DNA of 64,000 nt from a virus: positions 62,001-126,000 of IMG/VR virus record IMGVR_UViG_3300035698_022190. The stretch is one strand, 5' to 3'. Position numbers and translations under genes: made by a program. The number at the start of each line of letters is the position of its first letter. Within the stretch, counting starts at the first letter, position 1. This document shows positions 10,089 through 19,530 of the stretch, piece after piece. Under the pieces are notes generated by a model that worked only from the letters and a program-made list of their open reading frames with translations, ran no database searches and had not been told where the DNA came from.

Positions 10089-10267
10089 TGAATTTTGATG
10101 ATAAAATTACTGAGGTGCGAATATTTCATTTGAATGAGGAATATGAAAAAGTTCAGTATGAAGAGATTCTAAATGAGCCCACATATGAAATATACAGGGA
10201 TGTATTTACATATGATAGGGCAGGACGAGCAATCGTTACTATATGATTTTATAAAGATGAGGATTAA
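10088..10267 (+). CDS. Small acidic protein, UGA-recoded
   Basis: 59 residues; ATG overlaps the preceding TAA. The in-frame TGA at 10244 (AIVTI-W-FYKDED) is read as Trp, then TAA. Directly before the converging terminator. Function unknown. Confidence 0.5.
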
Positions 10268-10269
10268 AG

Positions 10270-10298
10270 AAAAAGGCCAGTAAATACTGGCCTTTTTT
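10270..10298. terminator. Bidirectional terminator
   Basis: AAAAAGGCCAG-taaata-CTGGCCTTTTTT between converging late and minus-strand genes; A and T runs on both sides serve both strands. Confidence 0.85.
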
Positions 10299-10299
10299 A

Positions 10300-11613
10300 T
10301 TAGTCTAACAGTTTAGCTAACTCAGTTTCTAATAGTTTTCTTTTGTCTTTCCATTGAAAATTAGTCTGTACATTTTTAATACATTCAATCCTTACTTCTT
10401 TTTCCCCTGTTCCTAAAGCTTTCCACCGCTTATACTCAACTTCTAAAGCCTCTACCATCTTCCATACATCCATTAAAGGTCTAAGGTGAGCGTTATCTAA
10501 GGCTTGATTAAAGACAGCTACATTAGGAATTTGATGGCCTGTACCTCTTAACATCTCTGGTATTGCAGAATTTTTAGGAGCTATACTAGGAGTTCCAGCG
10601 GCTGCAGCTTCTATTAAAGATAGTCCACACCCTTCTCCAAGTGTAGAGGTTATATTTAAATTAGCTGCATTATAAATTTTATTTACATCAGACTGTGGAA
10701 CTTCTTCGCTATATATTTTTTTAGCATTTATATTTATCATACCTGCTTTTAAATCTGTATCAGTAAACCCTGCATTTAAGGCGTGATTTTGTAGAAGGTT
10801 AGCTCTACCCCGTCCCATTGACATTTCTTGAGCTAACATGTGCAAATATAAAGTTACATCTTCTTTGGGGCTATCAACCGTCTTTATAATATCTGTAGAT
10901 GGGCACATATTTAAATCACATCTGGCTTTGTTTAAAGGCATTATGTTTCCACATTTACATTTTTTGTATCCTTTAGCAAATATGCTCCAAGCGCGAAGAG
11001 TTAATGGAATGGCTTTACGGGGTTGAAATCTATTAACATTACAAACTACAAATCTTTTATCCCATTTAAACTCTTTTCTTAAAGCTATTGTTTGTTCTGG
11101 GCTAACTGGAAAAAAAGTATTAAAATTAACACCATGATAAAGTTTTATCATGTCCCTGGTTAATCCTGGTAGAGCTTCTTGTATAACAGAACGTGCCCAC
11201 TCACTGTATATAAATATCGTATCGGCGCGCTCTAAAACATTTTTCCACCCAATTGAAAATGGAGCCCCATCTATAGGAAAATATACAGCCACTTTGGTTT
11301 CATTTTCTTTTAAAATTTTATCAATACGTGGAAGCACTTCAGAGATATGAAATATGTCTTGGAACATTAGGAAAATATCGGGCTTAGTTTTTTCTAGAAT
11401 AGTTTTTAAACGCATCTGTCCAAGCATATCTTCTCTTGTGACACTATACACAAAATACTTAGAAGTGTCATATCTTTTATCGCCTAAGTAATTGATGGCT
11501 AAAATAGATACGTCATAGGTTTTATGAAGTTCGGAAAAAAGGTTTTTGGCTACGACTCCGAAGCCGGTGTCCACGACAAAATCACACCAGCATAAAAGTT
11601 TGGGTTTTTTCAT
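10300..11613 (-). CDS. Glycosyltransferase family 4-like, with Cys-rich insertion
   Basis: 437 residues, GT-B fold. N-terminal domain to about residue 180, C-terminal donor-binding domain with GEGCGLSLIEAAAAGTPSIAP near residue 330. A Cys-rich insertion (KCKCGN ... CDLNMC, about residues 220-245) looks like a zinc ribbon. Likely transfers a sugar to DNA, to a cell-surface polymer or to a protein; the target is unknown. A consensus-like promoter lies upstream. Confidence 0.75.
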   Translation of the reverse strand: MKKPKLLCWCDFVVDTGFGVVAKNLFSELHKTYDVSILAINYLGDKRYDTSKYFVYSVTREDMLGQMRLKTILEKTKPDIFLMFQDIFHISEVLPRIDKILKENETKVAVYFPIDGAPFSIGWKNVLERADTIFIYSEWARSVIQEALPGLTRDMIKLYHGVNFNTFFPVSPEQTIALRKEFKWDKRFVVCNVNRFQPRKAIPLTLRAWSIFAKGYKKCKCGNIMPLNKARCDLNMCPSTDIIKTVDSPKEDVTLYLHMLAQEMSMGRGRANLLQNHALNAGFTDTDLKAGMININAKKIYSEEVPQSDVNKIYNAANLNITSTLGEGCGLSLIEAAAAGTPSIAPKNSAIPEMLRGTGHQIPNVAVFNQALDNAHLRPLMDVWKMVEALEVEYKRWKALGTGEKEVRIECIKNVQTNFQWKDKRKLLETELAKLLD

Positions 11614-11644
11614 TTATAGAAATTGGTTATTAAACTGTTACTTT

Positions 11645-11673
11645 AATATAAACATTGTAGAGTTTAAAGTCAA
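11645..11673 (-). promoter_or_regulatory. Host-type sigma70-like promoter
   Basis: On the minus strand TTGACT and TATATT are separated by 17 bp, about 30 nt upstream of the glycosyltransferase ATG. Differs from the RGTATAA elements elsewhere. Confidence 0.5.
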
Positions 11674-11683
11674 TTTTTAAGTT

Positions 11684-11713
11684 AAAAAAAGGGAATATAA
11701 GTATTCCCTTTTT
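11684..11713. terminator. Intrinsic terminator
   Basis: GGGAATA-TAAG-TATTCCC flanked by T7 on the minus strand and T5 on the plus strand. It would end minus-strand transcripts coming from the large RNA region. Confidence 0.75.
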
Positions 11714-11715
11714 AA

Positions 11716-12740
11716 ACGGTGTGTATGCTTTCGCACTGTGTATATTAAACTTATCTACTTAAGATACGTAATTCCTTCTTAGGTGGAATCCTATACACGA
11801 ACTGACATCTCAGACCACGGCATCTCCAGTCGCCCGCTTCTCCTGCTTCCGGGTTTGTTCACGGCGCCTTCGATCCTCATCGATCGTGAGGTTGGGGCCG
11901 GTCAATAAGTACAGCGGTATTTTCTGCCTAGGTCCCATAGCTAGCTGCGGCCTTAGCACGACGGAGACCGACGGGCTTTAGAACCGGGCTGAGCTCTGCG
12001 CCATCCCATGGAGAGAAGCAGACGCCGCACGTAGTGCGAGATCCGGGACTCTGATGGAGGGCGAGTACTCGAAGAAGTTACGGCTAAAAAGTCATAAAGT
12101 CAAGGAGCTTTTGGAACACGGGCCTTCGGGAGCGCAGCGCTGCTGCGGTTCGAAGGTACCTTCCGTTCGCGACCTGTCGCACCGGCTATTGAAACGTTGC
12201 CAGTACTCTGGTGGCGGACGCGGGATACACGGTCCACATTTACATGTGCACGTGTCGCCGCGACCCCAGTCATCCGGGTGATCACCGGCTCAGTGCCCGC
12301 TGGGCATTTGGCTGGAGACCTCGAGAAGAGATGGAGGCCCACGACGTTCTTGGCCTGAATTCGCGAGACGTGTCTCACCGGCCTGGCATTCCAAAAGGAG
12401 CCGCGTCTTCGGCGCAGTACCTGCAGCTGTTAAGCCGCGTCGACATGCGGGAGGAGTTGGGGCCTGGAATGCACGCTCACATTACTGCGGGTCGTGGGGA
12501 TGTGTGGATATCAGTCAGAATGAATGACCGTTGGAAATAAATCCGATCGCGCAGCTTCTTGTAGGGCACGGCTTCCGGTTGATTCGGTGTTTTACCGAAT
12601 TCAAGTATTAAGGATGTCGTGGCTCTCAAGAGCTGTCGCACCAGGATTTATTTTGCAGCGGACATTCGTCCTTCGTTAGAAACGAAGCGTTTCTAAATTA
12701 GTAGTTCTGCGATTCTTATAATCACACTACCGACAATTTT
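11716..12740 (-). ncRNA. About 1 kb GC-rich, highly structured non-coding RNA region
   Basis: Base composition is clearly GC-rich while all neighbours are AT-rich, and short overlapping ORFs on both strands match no protein, so coding is unlikely. Many strong inverted repeats occur, for example CCTTCG..CGCAGC-gct-GCTGCG..CGAAGG at 12122-12156 and GGTGATCACC near 12279. Strand assigned from the minus-strand terminator at its end and from minus-strand neighbours. Comparable to giant phage RNAs such as GOLLD and ROOL in size, but I cannot assign the family. Confidence 0.55.
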
Positions 12741-13810
12741 ATACTGTGTGTAACATTTTTAGGGAAATAATATTAGTTGATACCCTTTTTGGTTGCGTGT
12801 GGCCATAAGCGGGCAAGAAAGCGGAACGCTTGACTTGACCGGTATGGACTGACGACCCAAAAGTGGGTAGACAACTCATAATATTTCCTTCAAGTTATAT
12901 ACAAGACTGTGACCCTGGAAAGAGGGAGGGTGCAGGTGAGAATATAACTTTCTTCTGTTTTTTAAAAAACAGTCACGGAAAGCGAAACACTTCCCCTGTC
13001 TTATTTTCATAAAACATACTTCTATAAAATTTGTGTTTTGTTATACTGAGTCGTGAGGCGTAGCAACCGCGTCACTCAATGCAGTACTGGGAGCTTCAGG
13101 TTTGTCGTTTAGACGTTCTTGGAGCGCTCAAGGCCCTTTCTTCACGAGAAGGGCGGCTAGGCGCCCACCTGAAGCGCAATACTGCTTCATTTATTGTAAT
13201 GCTCATCACAATAACGTCTATAAAAACGAAACGTTTCTATTGATCTTATTGATCTATACTCTATAACTAATTTTTTTTAACTATACTAAAGAAGTGATAA
13301 CTTCTTTTCTAAGGAGAAAATGTATATTCCTGTCAACCGGTTAGAGACCGGTCGATTAAAATTTTAGACAGCGGGATTCCAAAGAAGACCCGAAGAATCC
13401 TGAGGGGCTTCTGAGAATCAGATGTTCTAAAATTGTTAATCCAAGACCGGGTGCTTACCGGTAGGAGTATATACTTCATCCGTGGTGTGGCAAATTGCTT
13501 CACCCTCAATAGAGACGAAACGTCCCCAACAGTGTTTACACACTGGATAAGAAAACTATAGTTAAGTTTTGTTGTTTGATAATTATACTAAATCCCCTAG
13601 GGGATTGGTCATTCAAGAGGTTTTGAGCCGTTGCTCTGCTCCCGGTAGTTAAAACATCTCTGATTTAACTGGCGGGTGGAGATCAACGGGCTACGAAACC
13701 TTTTGTCCATATACCGCTGTTCTACCCCATTAGTGCGGGATATGTAATTAAGACTTTAATAGTCTACCTGCAAGAACGAATCATTCTTTCTGGATATTGC
13801 TTCCAATGTA
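12741..13810 (-). ncRNA. Series of smaller structured RNAs with own promoter-like boxes
   Basis: No ORF. At least four structured blocks separated by AT-rich linkers: 13593-13705 (AGGTTTTGAGCCGTTG pairs with CAACGGGCTACGAAACCT), 13330-13440 (ATTTTAGACA/TGTTCTAAAAT around GGATTC/GAATCC), 13080-13187 (GCAGTACTG..AGCTTCAGGT pairs with ACCTGAAGCGCAATACTGC) and 12773-12960. Each linker holds an AGTATAA-like box on the minus strand (13583, 13281, 13041, 12739). Likely separate small RNA genes. Confidence 0.5.
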
Positions 13811-13816
13811 CTATAA

Positions 13817-14035
13817 TTATTCAAATTTGTTTATGTTCTTTTCTTCTTGTAGGGACAACTTATAATATTCTGTTATTAGTGGTCTTAGTTCTCTGATACC
13901 TTTTCTAGCGGGTCTTCCATATTTTTTTATACCAAATAAGAAAAATCGCTTATGTGGATGACTAAATTCCTCTAGCTTTGCCTTAATATCTTTTACTATA
14001 TCATTAGTTGTTCTTACGCTTGTACTTTGTTCCAT
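13817..14035 (-). CDS. Small basic hypothetical protein
   Basis: 72 residues. Its start overlaps the end of the radical SAM gene, so probably translated with it. No family recognised. Confidence 0.5.
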   Translation of the reverse strand: MEQSTSVRTTNDIVKDIKAKLEEFSHPHKRFFLFGIKKYGRPARKGIRELRPLITEYYKLSLQEEKNINKFE

Positions 14036-14751
14036 GTTTTTCCTCGTGTTTTATTTGAGCGCCAACATTTATTACAATGTGTGCAGCTCATATTATGTGC
14101 GAGAAGCCCACTGTCACAGGGACACTGTGCTTTGATGGTCTGCGCTTTTTCACGTTCTTCTTTTGTTCGTCCTATAGTGAAAAAGACATCGAGTTTATAC
14201 CCTTTCTTTAGCCAATGTTTGCAATCATCCGAAATACCAGTAAATGCATATGCTGTGTCCGGACGTGAACGATAGGTTTGAGTTGCTTTATAATTGGCTA
14301 AAATGTTTTGATTATCAAAACTAAAAAGGATATTCGTTAAGTTTTTTAACTTTAATACTTTATCTAATTCAGGGCGCATTTTTGCGCTTGTTAGATTTTT
14401 TGAAATAATATAAAATCTAAAATTTAATGCCTTTAAAAATTCATAATGTTCAGGAACATAATCTCCTGATCCATACATACGAACAGGTAACTTGTCTAAG
14501 CGAGTATACTGTTTTGCTTTGCTGTTTCTTAGTTTTTCGTATTCTTTGTTTAACTGTTTTGCAAATGTTTCCGGTTTTGTTGTTGCCCAGTTGCTATTAC
14601 GTTTCATTTTATCCCAGTAAGCCGGATATATTCTTTCTAGATTTCCAACATAGCAGTAATCGCAAATTTGATTGCAAGTTTTAGCTCTGTCGAAATCGAT
14701 TGAAAGTACCGTCTTACTATTATTAGTAAAAGCTTGCACCTGCATCAACAT
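14014..14751 (-). CDS. Radical SAM protein, gp88-like
   Basis: 245 residues. CNQICDYCYVGN gives the CxxxCxxC cluster motif at about residue 27, binding a 4Fe-4S cluster with SAM. C-terminal Cys cluster (CPCD ... CTHCNKC) may bind a second cluster. Resembles small phage radical SAM proteins of the gp88 type, which are of unknown substrate. May modify RNA or a host protein. Confidence 0.7.
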   Translation of the reverse strand: MLMQVQAFTNNSKTVLSIDFDRAKTCNQICDYCYVGNLERIYPAYWDKMKRNSNWATTKPETFAKQLNKEYEKLRNSKAKQYTRLDKLPVRMYGSGDYVPEHYEFLKALNFRFYIISKNLTSAKMRPELDKVLKLKNLTNILFSFDNQNILANYKATQTYRSRPDTAYAFTGISDDCKHWLKKGYKLDVFFTIGRTKEEREKAQTIKAQCPCDSGLLAHNMSCTHCNKCWRSNKTRGKTWNKVQA

Positions 14752-14763
14752 TTTTCGGTTAAC

Positions 14764-14988
14764 TTAGTTTAATGTATCTGTACTTTTTTTTGCTTTAGTT
14801 TCGTCGTACTTCTTAGAAACTCCCTTCATGTAGTCTTCATAGCTAACGGGAATTATGTTCGATAAGTGAGAATCACGAATTTTTTTGCTTATATTGAGGG
14901 CATCAATGATGTCATCAGTACGAACAAATAAAACTCGCGACTCACTTAAGTTTTTCCCTGTTTCCAGACTAATCTTAAAGTGTTGCAT
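14764..14988 (-). CDS. Small hypothetical protein
   Basis: 74 residues, Lys/Asp/Ser-rich, no motif. Directly upstream of the radical SAM gene in the same direction. Confidence 0.5.
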   Translation of the reverse strand: MQHFKISLETGKNLSESRVLFVRTDDIIDALNISKKIRDSHLSNIIPVSYEDYMKGVSKKYDETKAKKSTDTLN

Positions 14989-15193
14989 TGTATATTTCTT
15001 TCCGTATTTTGTGTGTTTTACTTCACGTTTTCAGTCTTACTGTTTTGCTCTATTCAATGTTGTGTTCGGCTAAGGCTGCAATCAATCTGCCTGCTGCGGC
15101 TATTATAATAAGCCACGTTTGCCGAGAAATTCTCTGATAGAACATAACTGTGTTCCCTGGTTACGTTTGGTAAAGTATGTATATATTATTCCA
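14989..15193 (-). ncRNA. Intergenic structured region
   Basis: 205 nt with no ORF between two minus genes; contains GC-rich inverted segments around 15070-15130 (CGGCTAAGGCTGC, GCTGCGGCTA, ATAAGCC). May be another small RNA or a leader. Confidence 0.3.
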
Positions 15194-15787
15194 TTATCGT
15201 TTCTTTTTAGGAACTTCTATTGTACAATACATAAATAAAAATCTTCTACATTCTCCGAGAAGTTTTTGTATTTGGATTCTTATTTTTTTAGTATCTTTAG
15301 TCCCTAAGGAACTAGAGATTGTGGTTTTTTTATCCGTCCATTTATAAGTGAAGCCTCTTTGTTTTGAAACACGTCTCGCTGCCGGGACTTTATAAAAGGT
15401 TTGACTTAATCCTAAACGTCTGCGACCTTTTGTATTTTCAATACATAGACGCATATATTCATTTTGTGAGTATCTAGTTATTTCAGTAAATTCGTGTTTT
15501 ACAATCCCTTTAAACTCTATAAATTGGGTTGCGGGTGTTTTGAACTGACTCCACCCAAAAGGTAAATATATTTCTATTAAAGCTGGAAATTCTAGTTTAT
15601 TATAAGCTTCAAATAAAGTTAGGAAGTCAGTTTCCCATAAGCTTTCAGTAGCTGCTTTCCCCGATGGGGATTCAGGCTGTTTATCCACTCGATCTGGCCC
15701 CGTATTTTCTGCCGATCCTTGAGCTGTAACTTTACGGAATCTTTTGATAGATTGAATAGCTTCGCCCTCAGATTTCTCCACTTCCAT
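15194..15787 (-). CDS. Hypothetical protein overlapping the reverse transcriptase C-terminus
   Basis: Up to 197 residues, basic, with beta-rich middle (FPALIEIYLPFGWSQF). The first 56 codons overlap the RT gene in another frame, so either the start is inside, at a non-ATG codon, or it is made as a frameshift extension of RT. Position right after RT fits a retron accessory protein, but no effector fold is recognised. Confidence 0.45.
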   Translation of the reverse strand: MEVEKSEGEAIQSIKRFRKVTAQGSAENTGPDRVDKQPESPSGKAATESLWETDFLTLFEAYNKLEFPALIEIYLPFGWSQFKTPATQFIEFKGIVKHEFTEITRYSQNEYMRLCIENTKGRRRLGLSQTFYKVPAARRVSKQRGFTYKWTDKKTTISSSLGTKDTKKIRIQIQKLLGECRRFLFMYCTIEVPKKKR

Positions 15788-16521
15788 TTGGGTACTCCTA
15801 ATTTATCATTGACTACTACACCTGTAACGCTCATTCTTCTGTGAGGTCGCATAATGCGTGTTTTTTTATAATTTAATTTAAAGCCCTGTTCTTTTATTAT
15901 ACCAATAATTTCAGCAATATCATCAACCGTAAATTCATATTTTGGCGCTGGGTGAGAGAAAGCCAAATCATCCGCATAACGTGTATATGTTAGCCCACGT
16001 TTTTTGCTGAAAGTTTGCAAAGCTATGTCCATTTTCATACTAATTAGATTAGCCATTGCTGGACTAGTCGGAGCACCCTGAGGTAAACGATACTTATAAG
16101 TGACCAGCTCTGCTAATAAAACAGCAGCGTTTGTTGAAAATTGAAATTCTTTATCCCTGGCTTCTAATTTTTTTCCTAAATAAGTTATTTCTCTTACAAC
16201 ATGGTTGAAGCTTACAGTATGAAAAAAATTACTTAGGTCCATACATAAAATAACTTTGTTCCCTAAATGTCTTTTTGCACCAGTAGATACACCATAATTT
16301 TTTCTAAAGCCTACTGCCGCACCATGTGGTCGAAATCGATATAAAAATTTATATAAAATAGACACTTGTAAATCTTTTAGTTCTTGTTGTGGCGCGTCAA
16401 TCCAACGTTTCTTTCCATTAGATTTTGAGATTGGATAACTTAAATAATGGTTCTTTTTATCCATTATTACTCTTGTAAGCTCATCCGCGCTCTTACCTAA
16501 CATGTCATATATTGTTGCCAT
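15619..16521 (-). CDS. Retron-like reverse transcriptase
   Basis: 300 residues from ATG 16521; a longer TTG start at 16554 is possible. RT motifs in order: MDLSNFFHTV (motif A Asp), LPQGAPTSPAMANL (motif B, retron/group II type), YTRYADDLAF (catalytic YxDD), then the VTG motif (SVTGVVVND) found in retron RTs. GAKRH resembles the retron NAxxH motif. Upstream 400 nt are non-coding and full of hairpins, where msr-msd would lie. Not a DGR RT, which has SQ instead of SP in motif B. Confidence 0.75.
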   Translation of the reverse strand: MATIYDMLGKSADELTRVIMDKKNHYLSYPISKSNGKKRWIDAPQQELKDLQVSILYKFLYRFRPHGAAVGFRKNYGVSTGAKRHLGNKVILCMDLSNFFHTVSFNHVVREITYLGKKLEARDKEFQFSTNAAVLLAELVTYKYRLPQGAPTSPAMANLISMKMDIALQTFSKKRGLTYTRYADDLAFSHPAPKYEFTVDDIAEIIGIIKEQGFKLNYKKTRIMRPHRRMSVTGVVVNDKLGVPKWKWRNLRAKLFNLSKDSVKLQLKDRQKIRGQIEWINSLNPHRGKQLLKAYGKLTS

Positions 16522-16919
16522 TTTCGTAGTTATCTCTTTTATAGGGCGCAGCAAAGCTACGCCCTTCAGTTATACTAAGCTGTGCTACTATCAGTTAGTA
16601 GACAGCTTTTCTAGTAAATCGTCCGTTGAATTATACCAGTCAATCTGATTAATTCACACTATTATCTCTCCAAGAGCGTTTCGCTCTTTGTAATGCCTAC
16701 CTGTCTTTTAACTTCGCAATCGCAAGACCGGTTACTATAACTGTACTATGTAACACGACAGATGGATCCCACTGGTTTTAATGTATTTACAGCGAGAGTG
16801 TAGAGCGTATTTTGCTCGCTACACTGAGCAGCGTATTATCATTTACTATTTGATTCTTGGGGTACGGATCGTACCCCTGAGTACTAGGTACAACATCTTT
16901 CTACAGTATAATTATTTTA
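16522..16919 (-). ncRNA. Structured leader, candidate msr-msd region
   Basis: No ORF. Hairpins: GGGGTACG-gat-CGTACCCC (16859-16877), GTGTAG..AGCG/TGCTCGCTACAC (16799-16823), CAAGAGCG-ttt-CGCTCTTTG (16671-16690), GCTGTCTACTA/TAGTAGCACAGC (16579-16606) and GGGCG..CGCCC just before RT. Two RGTATAA boxes at 16631 and 16570. I did not find a clear a1/a2 pair or branching G, so msr-msd identity is inference. Confidence 0.45.
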
Positions 16920-17397
16920 CTACATATGAGAAAATATAGTAATAGCCAGTTTATCGGCGTGACTCTGCCGTAAATCACTTAAGATAGTAACACTATCAGA
17001 GAACTCTTCAAGAGTTCCTTTTGAATTCGCATGTGAATTAATTAATATAGAATATATTTTCACGTTGTTAGCTTTTTTCCAAGTCATATATGTAGCCAAC
17101 CAAGAATCTGTTACAGCACATAAACCATCAGTGATAAAAATTATATCACTTTTAGAGAACTCTTTTTTATCTGAAATAGTGTCTCGTGAGAGATCTAAAG
17201 CAGGTTCAAATCTTGTTCCCCCACTACTAAAATAGGTAGCCATATCAATAATTGTTCTTATATCATAGGCTTCCTTAGCTGGGAAATAATTTGTATGTAA
17301 TGATTCCTTTGGGCCAGCATCATAATGAATTACAAGAAAAGCTCTTTTTTGTGCTCTAGCTAAATCAAGTAAGCCAACTGCTACGGCTTTTGACCAT
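16920..17397 (-). CDS. VWA (CoxE/ViaA-like) protein, exon 2
   Basis: C-terminal 159 residues of the VWA gene. With exon 1 the junction reads GEPE-V-W-SKAVAVGLLDLARAQKR, a normal VWA continuation; then HYDAG, FSSGGTRFEPAL (third MIDAS Thr region) and FITDG (MIDAS Asp). Read through the intron the frame would contain stops. Stop TAG. Confidence 0.8.
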
Positions 17398-18427
17398 CAG
17401 TTTGTTATCCTAAAAGTTTTTTATCTTTTAGTTCTATATGTTACCACATAGCTCGGCATATATTTTCACCTGTTCTAGGTGTCGGACACTCGTGGCAGGA
17501 TTATTGCTCGCTTAACGCTCACCTACTATGCTCTACGGTGCTAAATGCTATTTAGTTACCTCGGTATTGTCCCTTAGGAGTTCTACCGATTTTGCCCGAT
17601 TGTTATTCTTAATATTCCTACTAAGAACGGCATGTAATTCTTGACATACTTGGGTAGGATTATTTTTTATATCCTTTTCCCAAATGTAAATTATATTATA
17701 ATCTCTTTTTAAAAGATACTCGTGTTTATTTAAATCTCGTTGTACATTATTTTTTTGCATTTCATTAATGGACCCCTCTAAAAACAATTGAGGATCACAA
17801 TGCCAGTAAGATCCCTGGACTTCAATAACTGTATTATCAACTAAAAAATCCACCCAATATTTATTTATATGAACCTGTGTCTTAAAAGAAAGCAAGTTTA
17901 AAAACTTTTCAACTTCCTTTTCAATCCACGTACTTTTTCTATAAATTAATTTTTGTTTTCGTGCTGCATGCTCCACGCTTTTCCATGTTCGCTTTAGTTT
18001 TTTAGCAATGGCTGTTAAAGGCAGTTTGTAAAAGTTTTTATTTAAAAAATCTTTTTCTTTTAGAGTCCATGCCTTTAAACGTTGTGATTTTCCTAACTCC
18101 CACAATTTTGTTGAGACTGCACTAGTGCTTCGGCCCAACTGCTCTGAAATTTTAGTTAATTCTAAGGGAGTTGCATATAGTTGTAACAGTTTTTGAATTT
18201 CTTTAAGAGACCAATCAGGTTTTTGAGTGTTTATTTTTCGCCCCAATCGTCGCTCTTCTCTTTCTTTACGTAAATACTTATCACATATTTTACATTGAGA
18301 TTGTAAATATTTTCCACCCTGTCTTTTATAAAATTTAGACACAGGTTTAGAAATTTTACACTTTGTACATATTTTTTCTTTCATACTTTAATATACACAT
18401 GATTTATATATTTGTCAAGTTTTTTTT
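17398..18427 (-). other. Group I-like self-splicing intron
   Basis: 1030 nt interrupting the VWA gene within the MIDAS region. The 5' exon ends in T (GAACCAGAGGT) and the intron ends in G (ACAAACTG), the group I rule, and joining restores the frame exactly. A segment near 17560-17580 (GGACAATACCGAGGTAACTA) resembles the core of T4-type introns and overlaps the 3' end of the endonuclease gene. Core helices were not folded fully. Confidence 0.75.
17548..18384 (-). CDS. Intron-encoded homing endonuclease, Vsr-like (EDxHD) fold
   Basis: 278 residues. N-terminal Cys4 zinc finger (CTKC ... CKIC), then two helix-turn-helix/Myb-like repeats (residues 60-140), then a C-terminal nuclease: VDFLVDNTVIEVQGSYWHCD and a downstream RDLNKHEYLLKRDYNIIYIW block match Vsr/I-Bth0305I-type enzymes. 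Cuts the intronless allele to spread the intron. Starts 43 nt inside the intron. Confidence 0.8.
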   Translation of the reverse strand: MKEKICTKCKISKPVSKFYKRQGGKYLQSQCKICDKYLRKEREERRLGRKINTQKPDWSLKEIQKLLQLYATPLELTKISEQLGRSTSAVSTKLWELGKSQRLKAWTLKEKDFLNKNFYKLPLTAIAKKLKRTWKSVEHAARKQKLIYRKSTWIEKEVEKFLNLLSFKTQVHINKYWVDFLVDNTVIEVQGSYWHCDPQLFLEGSINEMQKNNVQRDLNKHEYLLKRDYNIIYIWEKDIKNNPTQVCQELHAVLSRNIKNNNRAKSVELLRDNTEVTK

Positions 18428-19521
18428 ACCTCTGGTTCACCCGTCATACTTCCACTATTATCAATACAGCAAATAATTGGGCCTTTGGCTTTTCGTTCTT
18501 TACCTCTATATTCATATTCAGTTAAGCTTCGTTCTGCAAATCCTTTATAAAAAAGCATTCGTAAAATCGGGTGCTTAATTTTCATCAGCTCAGTAGGAAT
18601 AAGTCTACGTAAGTTATTACCTAAGCGTAACTTATACACACTCTCAATACCCTTTTTAACTTTTTCTCTCATTGTAGAGAGGGCTAAACGTCTATATCTG
18701 CCTGCTAAAGCTGCAATTTTTTTTAACTTATCTGAACTTTTTAATTCATTAATAAGTTTAATTTTCTCTTGATATCCGGTTGATGAATAAGTAGGATCTT
18801 GCTCCAGTCCCCAATTGGTAATTAGGTCGGAAGTCTCTTTAGTTTGAGAAACTGTATGTTCTAACATCTTTGTTGTTGCACGACGTACGCGTCTCTCTCG
18901 TTTATCCTTATGTGTTTTTAAATGCTCTTCTAAACGTTTTTTTGCTTCTTTTAAAGTCCATGCTTTGTCAGCATTTGCTTTATCTTCGGCTTGTTTTTTT
19001 TCTTCATCAGTCCCTTCTCCGGCTGCAATTGCTTCCTGCTTTTTCTTTAATTCATCATCAGCTTGTTGCTGAGCTTGTTGCATCCCTTCGGCTGCTGATG
19101 CTAATTGCTTCTCAAATTCTTCTCTTAGCTCATCAACTAATTTTTTTACTTCTTCGCCCAAAACTTGTGTTCCTATAGTTGACTGAATTTTATGAAGTCT
19201 TGTTAAGTTTCGTAACTCCTTATATTTAACAGAACGCATCAACTCATCCATAATTTGACTATTTAATAAATAATCATAATCAATATCCATTTCTGGATAT
19301 TTCTGAGGGGTGTATTTATATAATGAATCAAACACATCTTGATGTAATTCTTTAAATTGAGGATAGTCAACTTGACCTTCTTCATAGGTATTTGCGATAT
19401 CGGGATTATGAAACCTTACTTCACTAAAAGCTCTTTTATCAAAAGCATCTAACTTAATTACATTCTTTTTAATACGAACTTCTTTTGTAACATCTGTTAT
19501 CTTAACCGATAATTTTCGCAC
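18428..19521 (-). CDS. VWA (CoxE/ViaA-like) protein, exon 1
   Basis: N-terminal 364 residues plus two bases of the split codon. A long helical, charged region (residues 130-220 rich in Gln/Lys/Glu) precedes the VWA domain, which starts IICCIDNSGSMTGEPE with the DxSxS MIDAS motif, cut by the intron right after. Full protein about 523 residues. Adjacent to a MoxR AAA+ gene 10 nt upstream, as in RavA-ViaA pairs that remodel protein complexes. Confidence 0.85.
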
Positions 19522-19530
19522 TCTAGCCTC

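Noticed and set aside
12054-12540. Overlapping ORFs on both strands (such as 12054-12281, 12211-12540 and 12100-12378)
   Set aside because: GC-rich sequence lowers stop frequency; products are low-complexity, match no family and overlap on both strands, while RNA helices fill the region.
12836-12875. Hammerhead ribozyme (CTGACGA followed by a stem)
   Set aside because: The required GAAA after stem II is absent (AGAC instead) and stems I and III do not form clearly.
15194-16919. Diversity-generating retroelement
   Set aside because: RT has SP-type motif B with VTG motif, and no template/variable repeat pair was seen near it.
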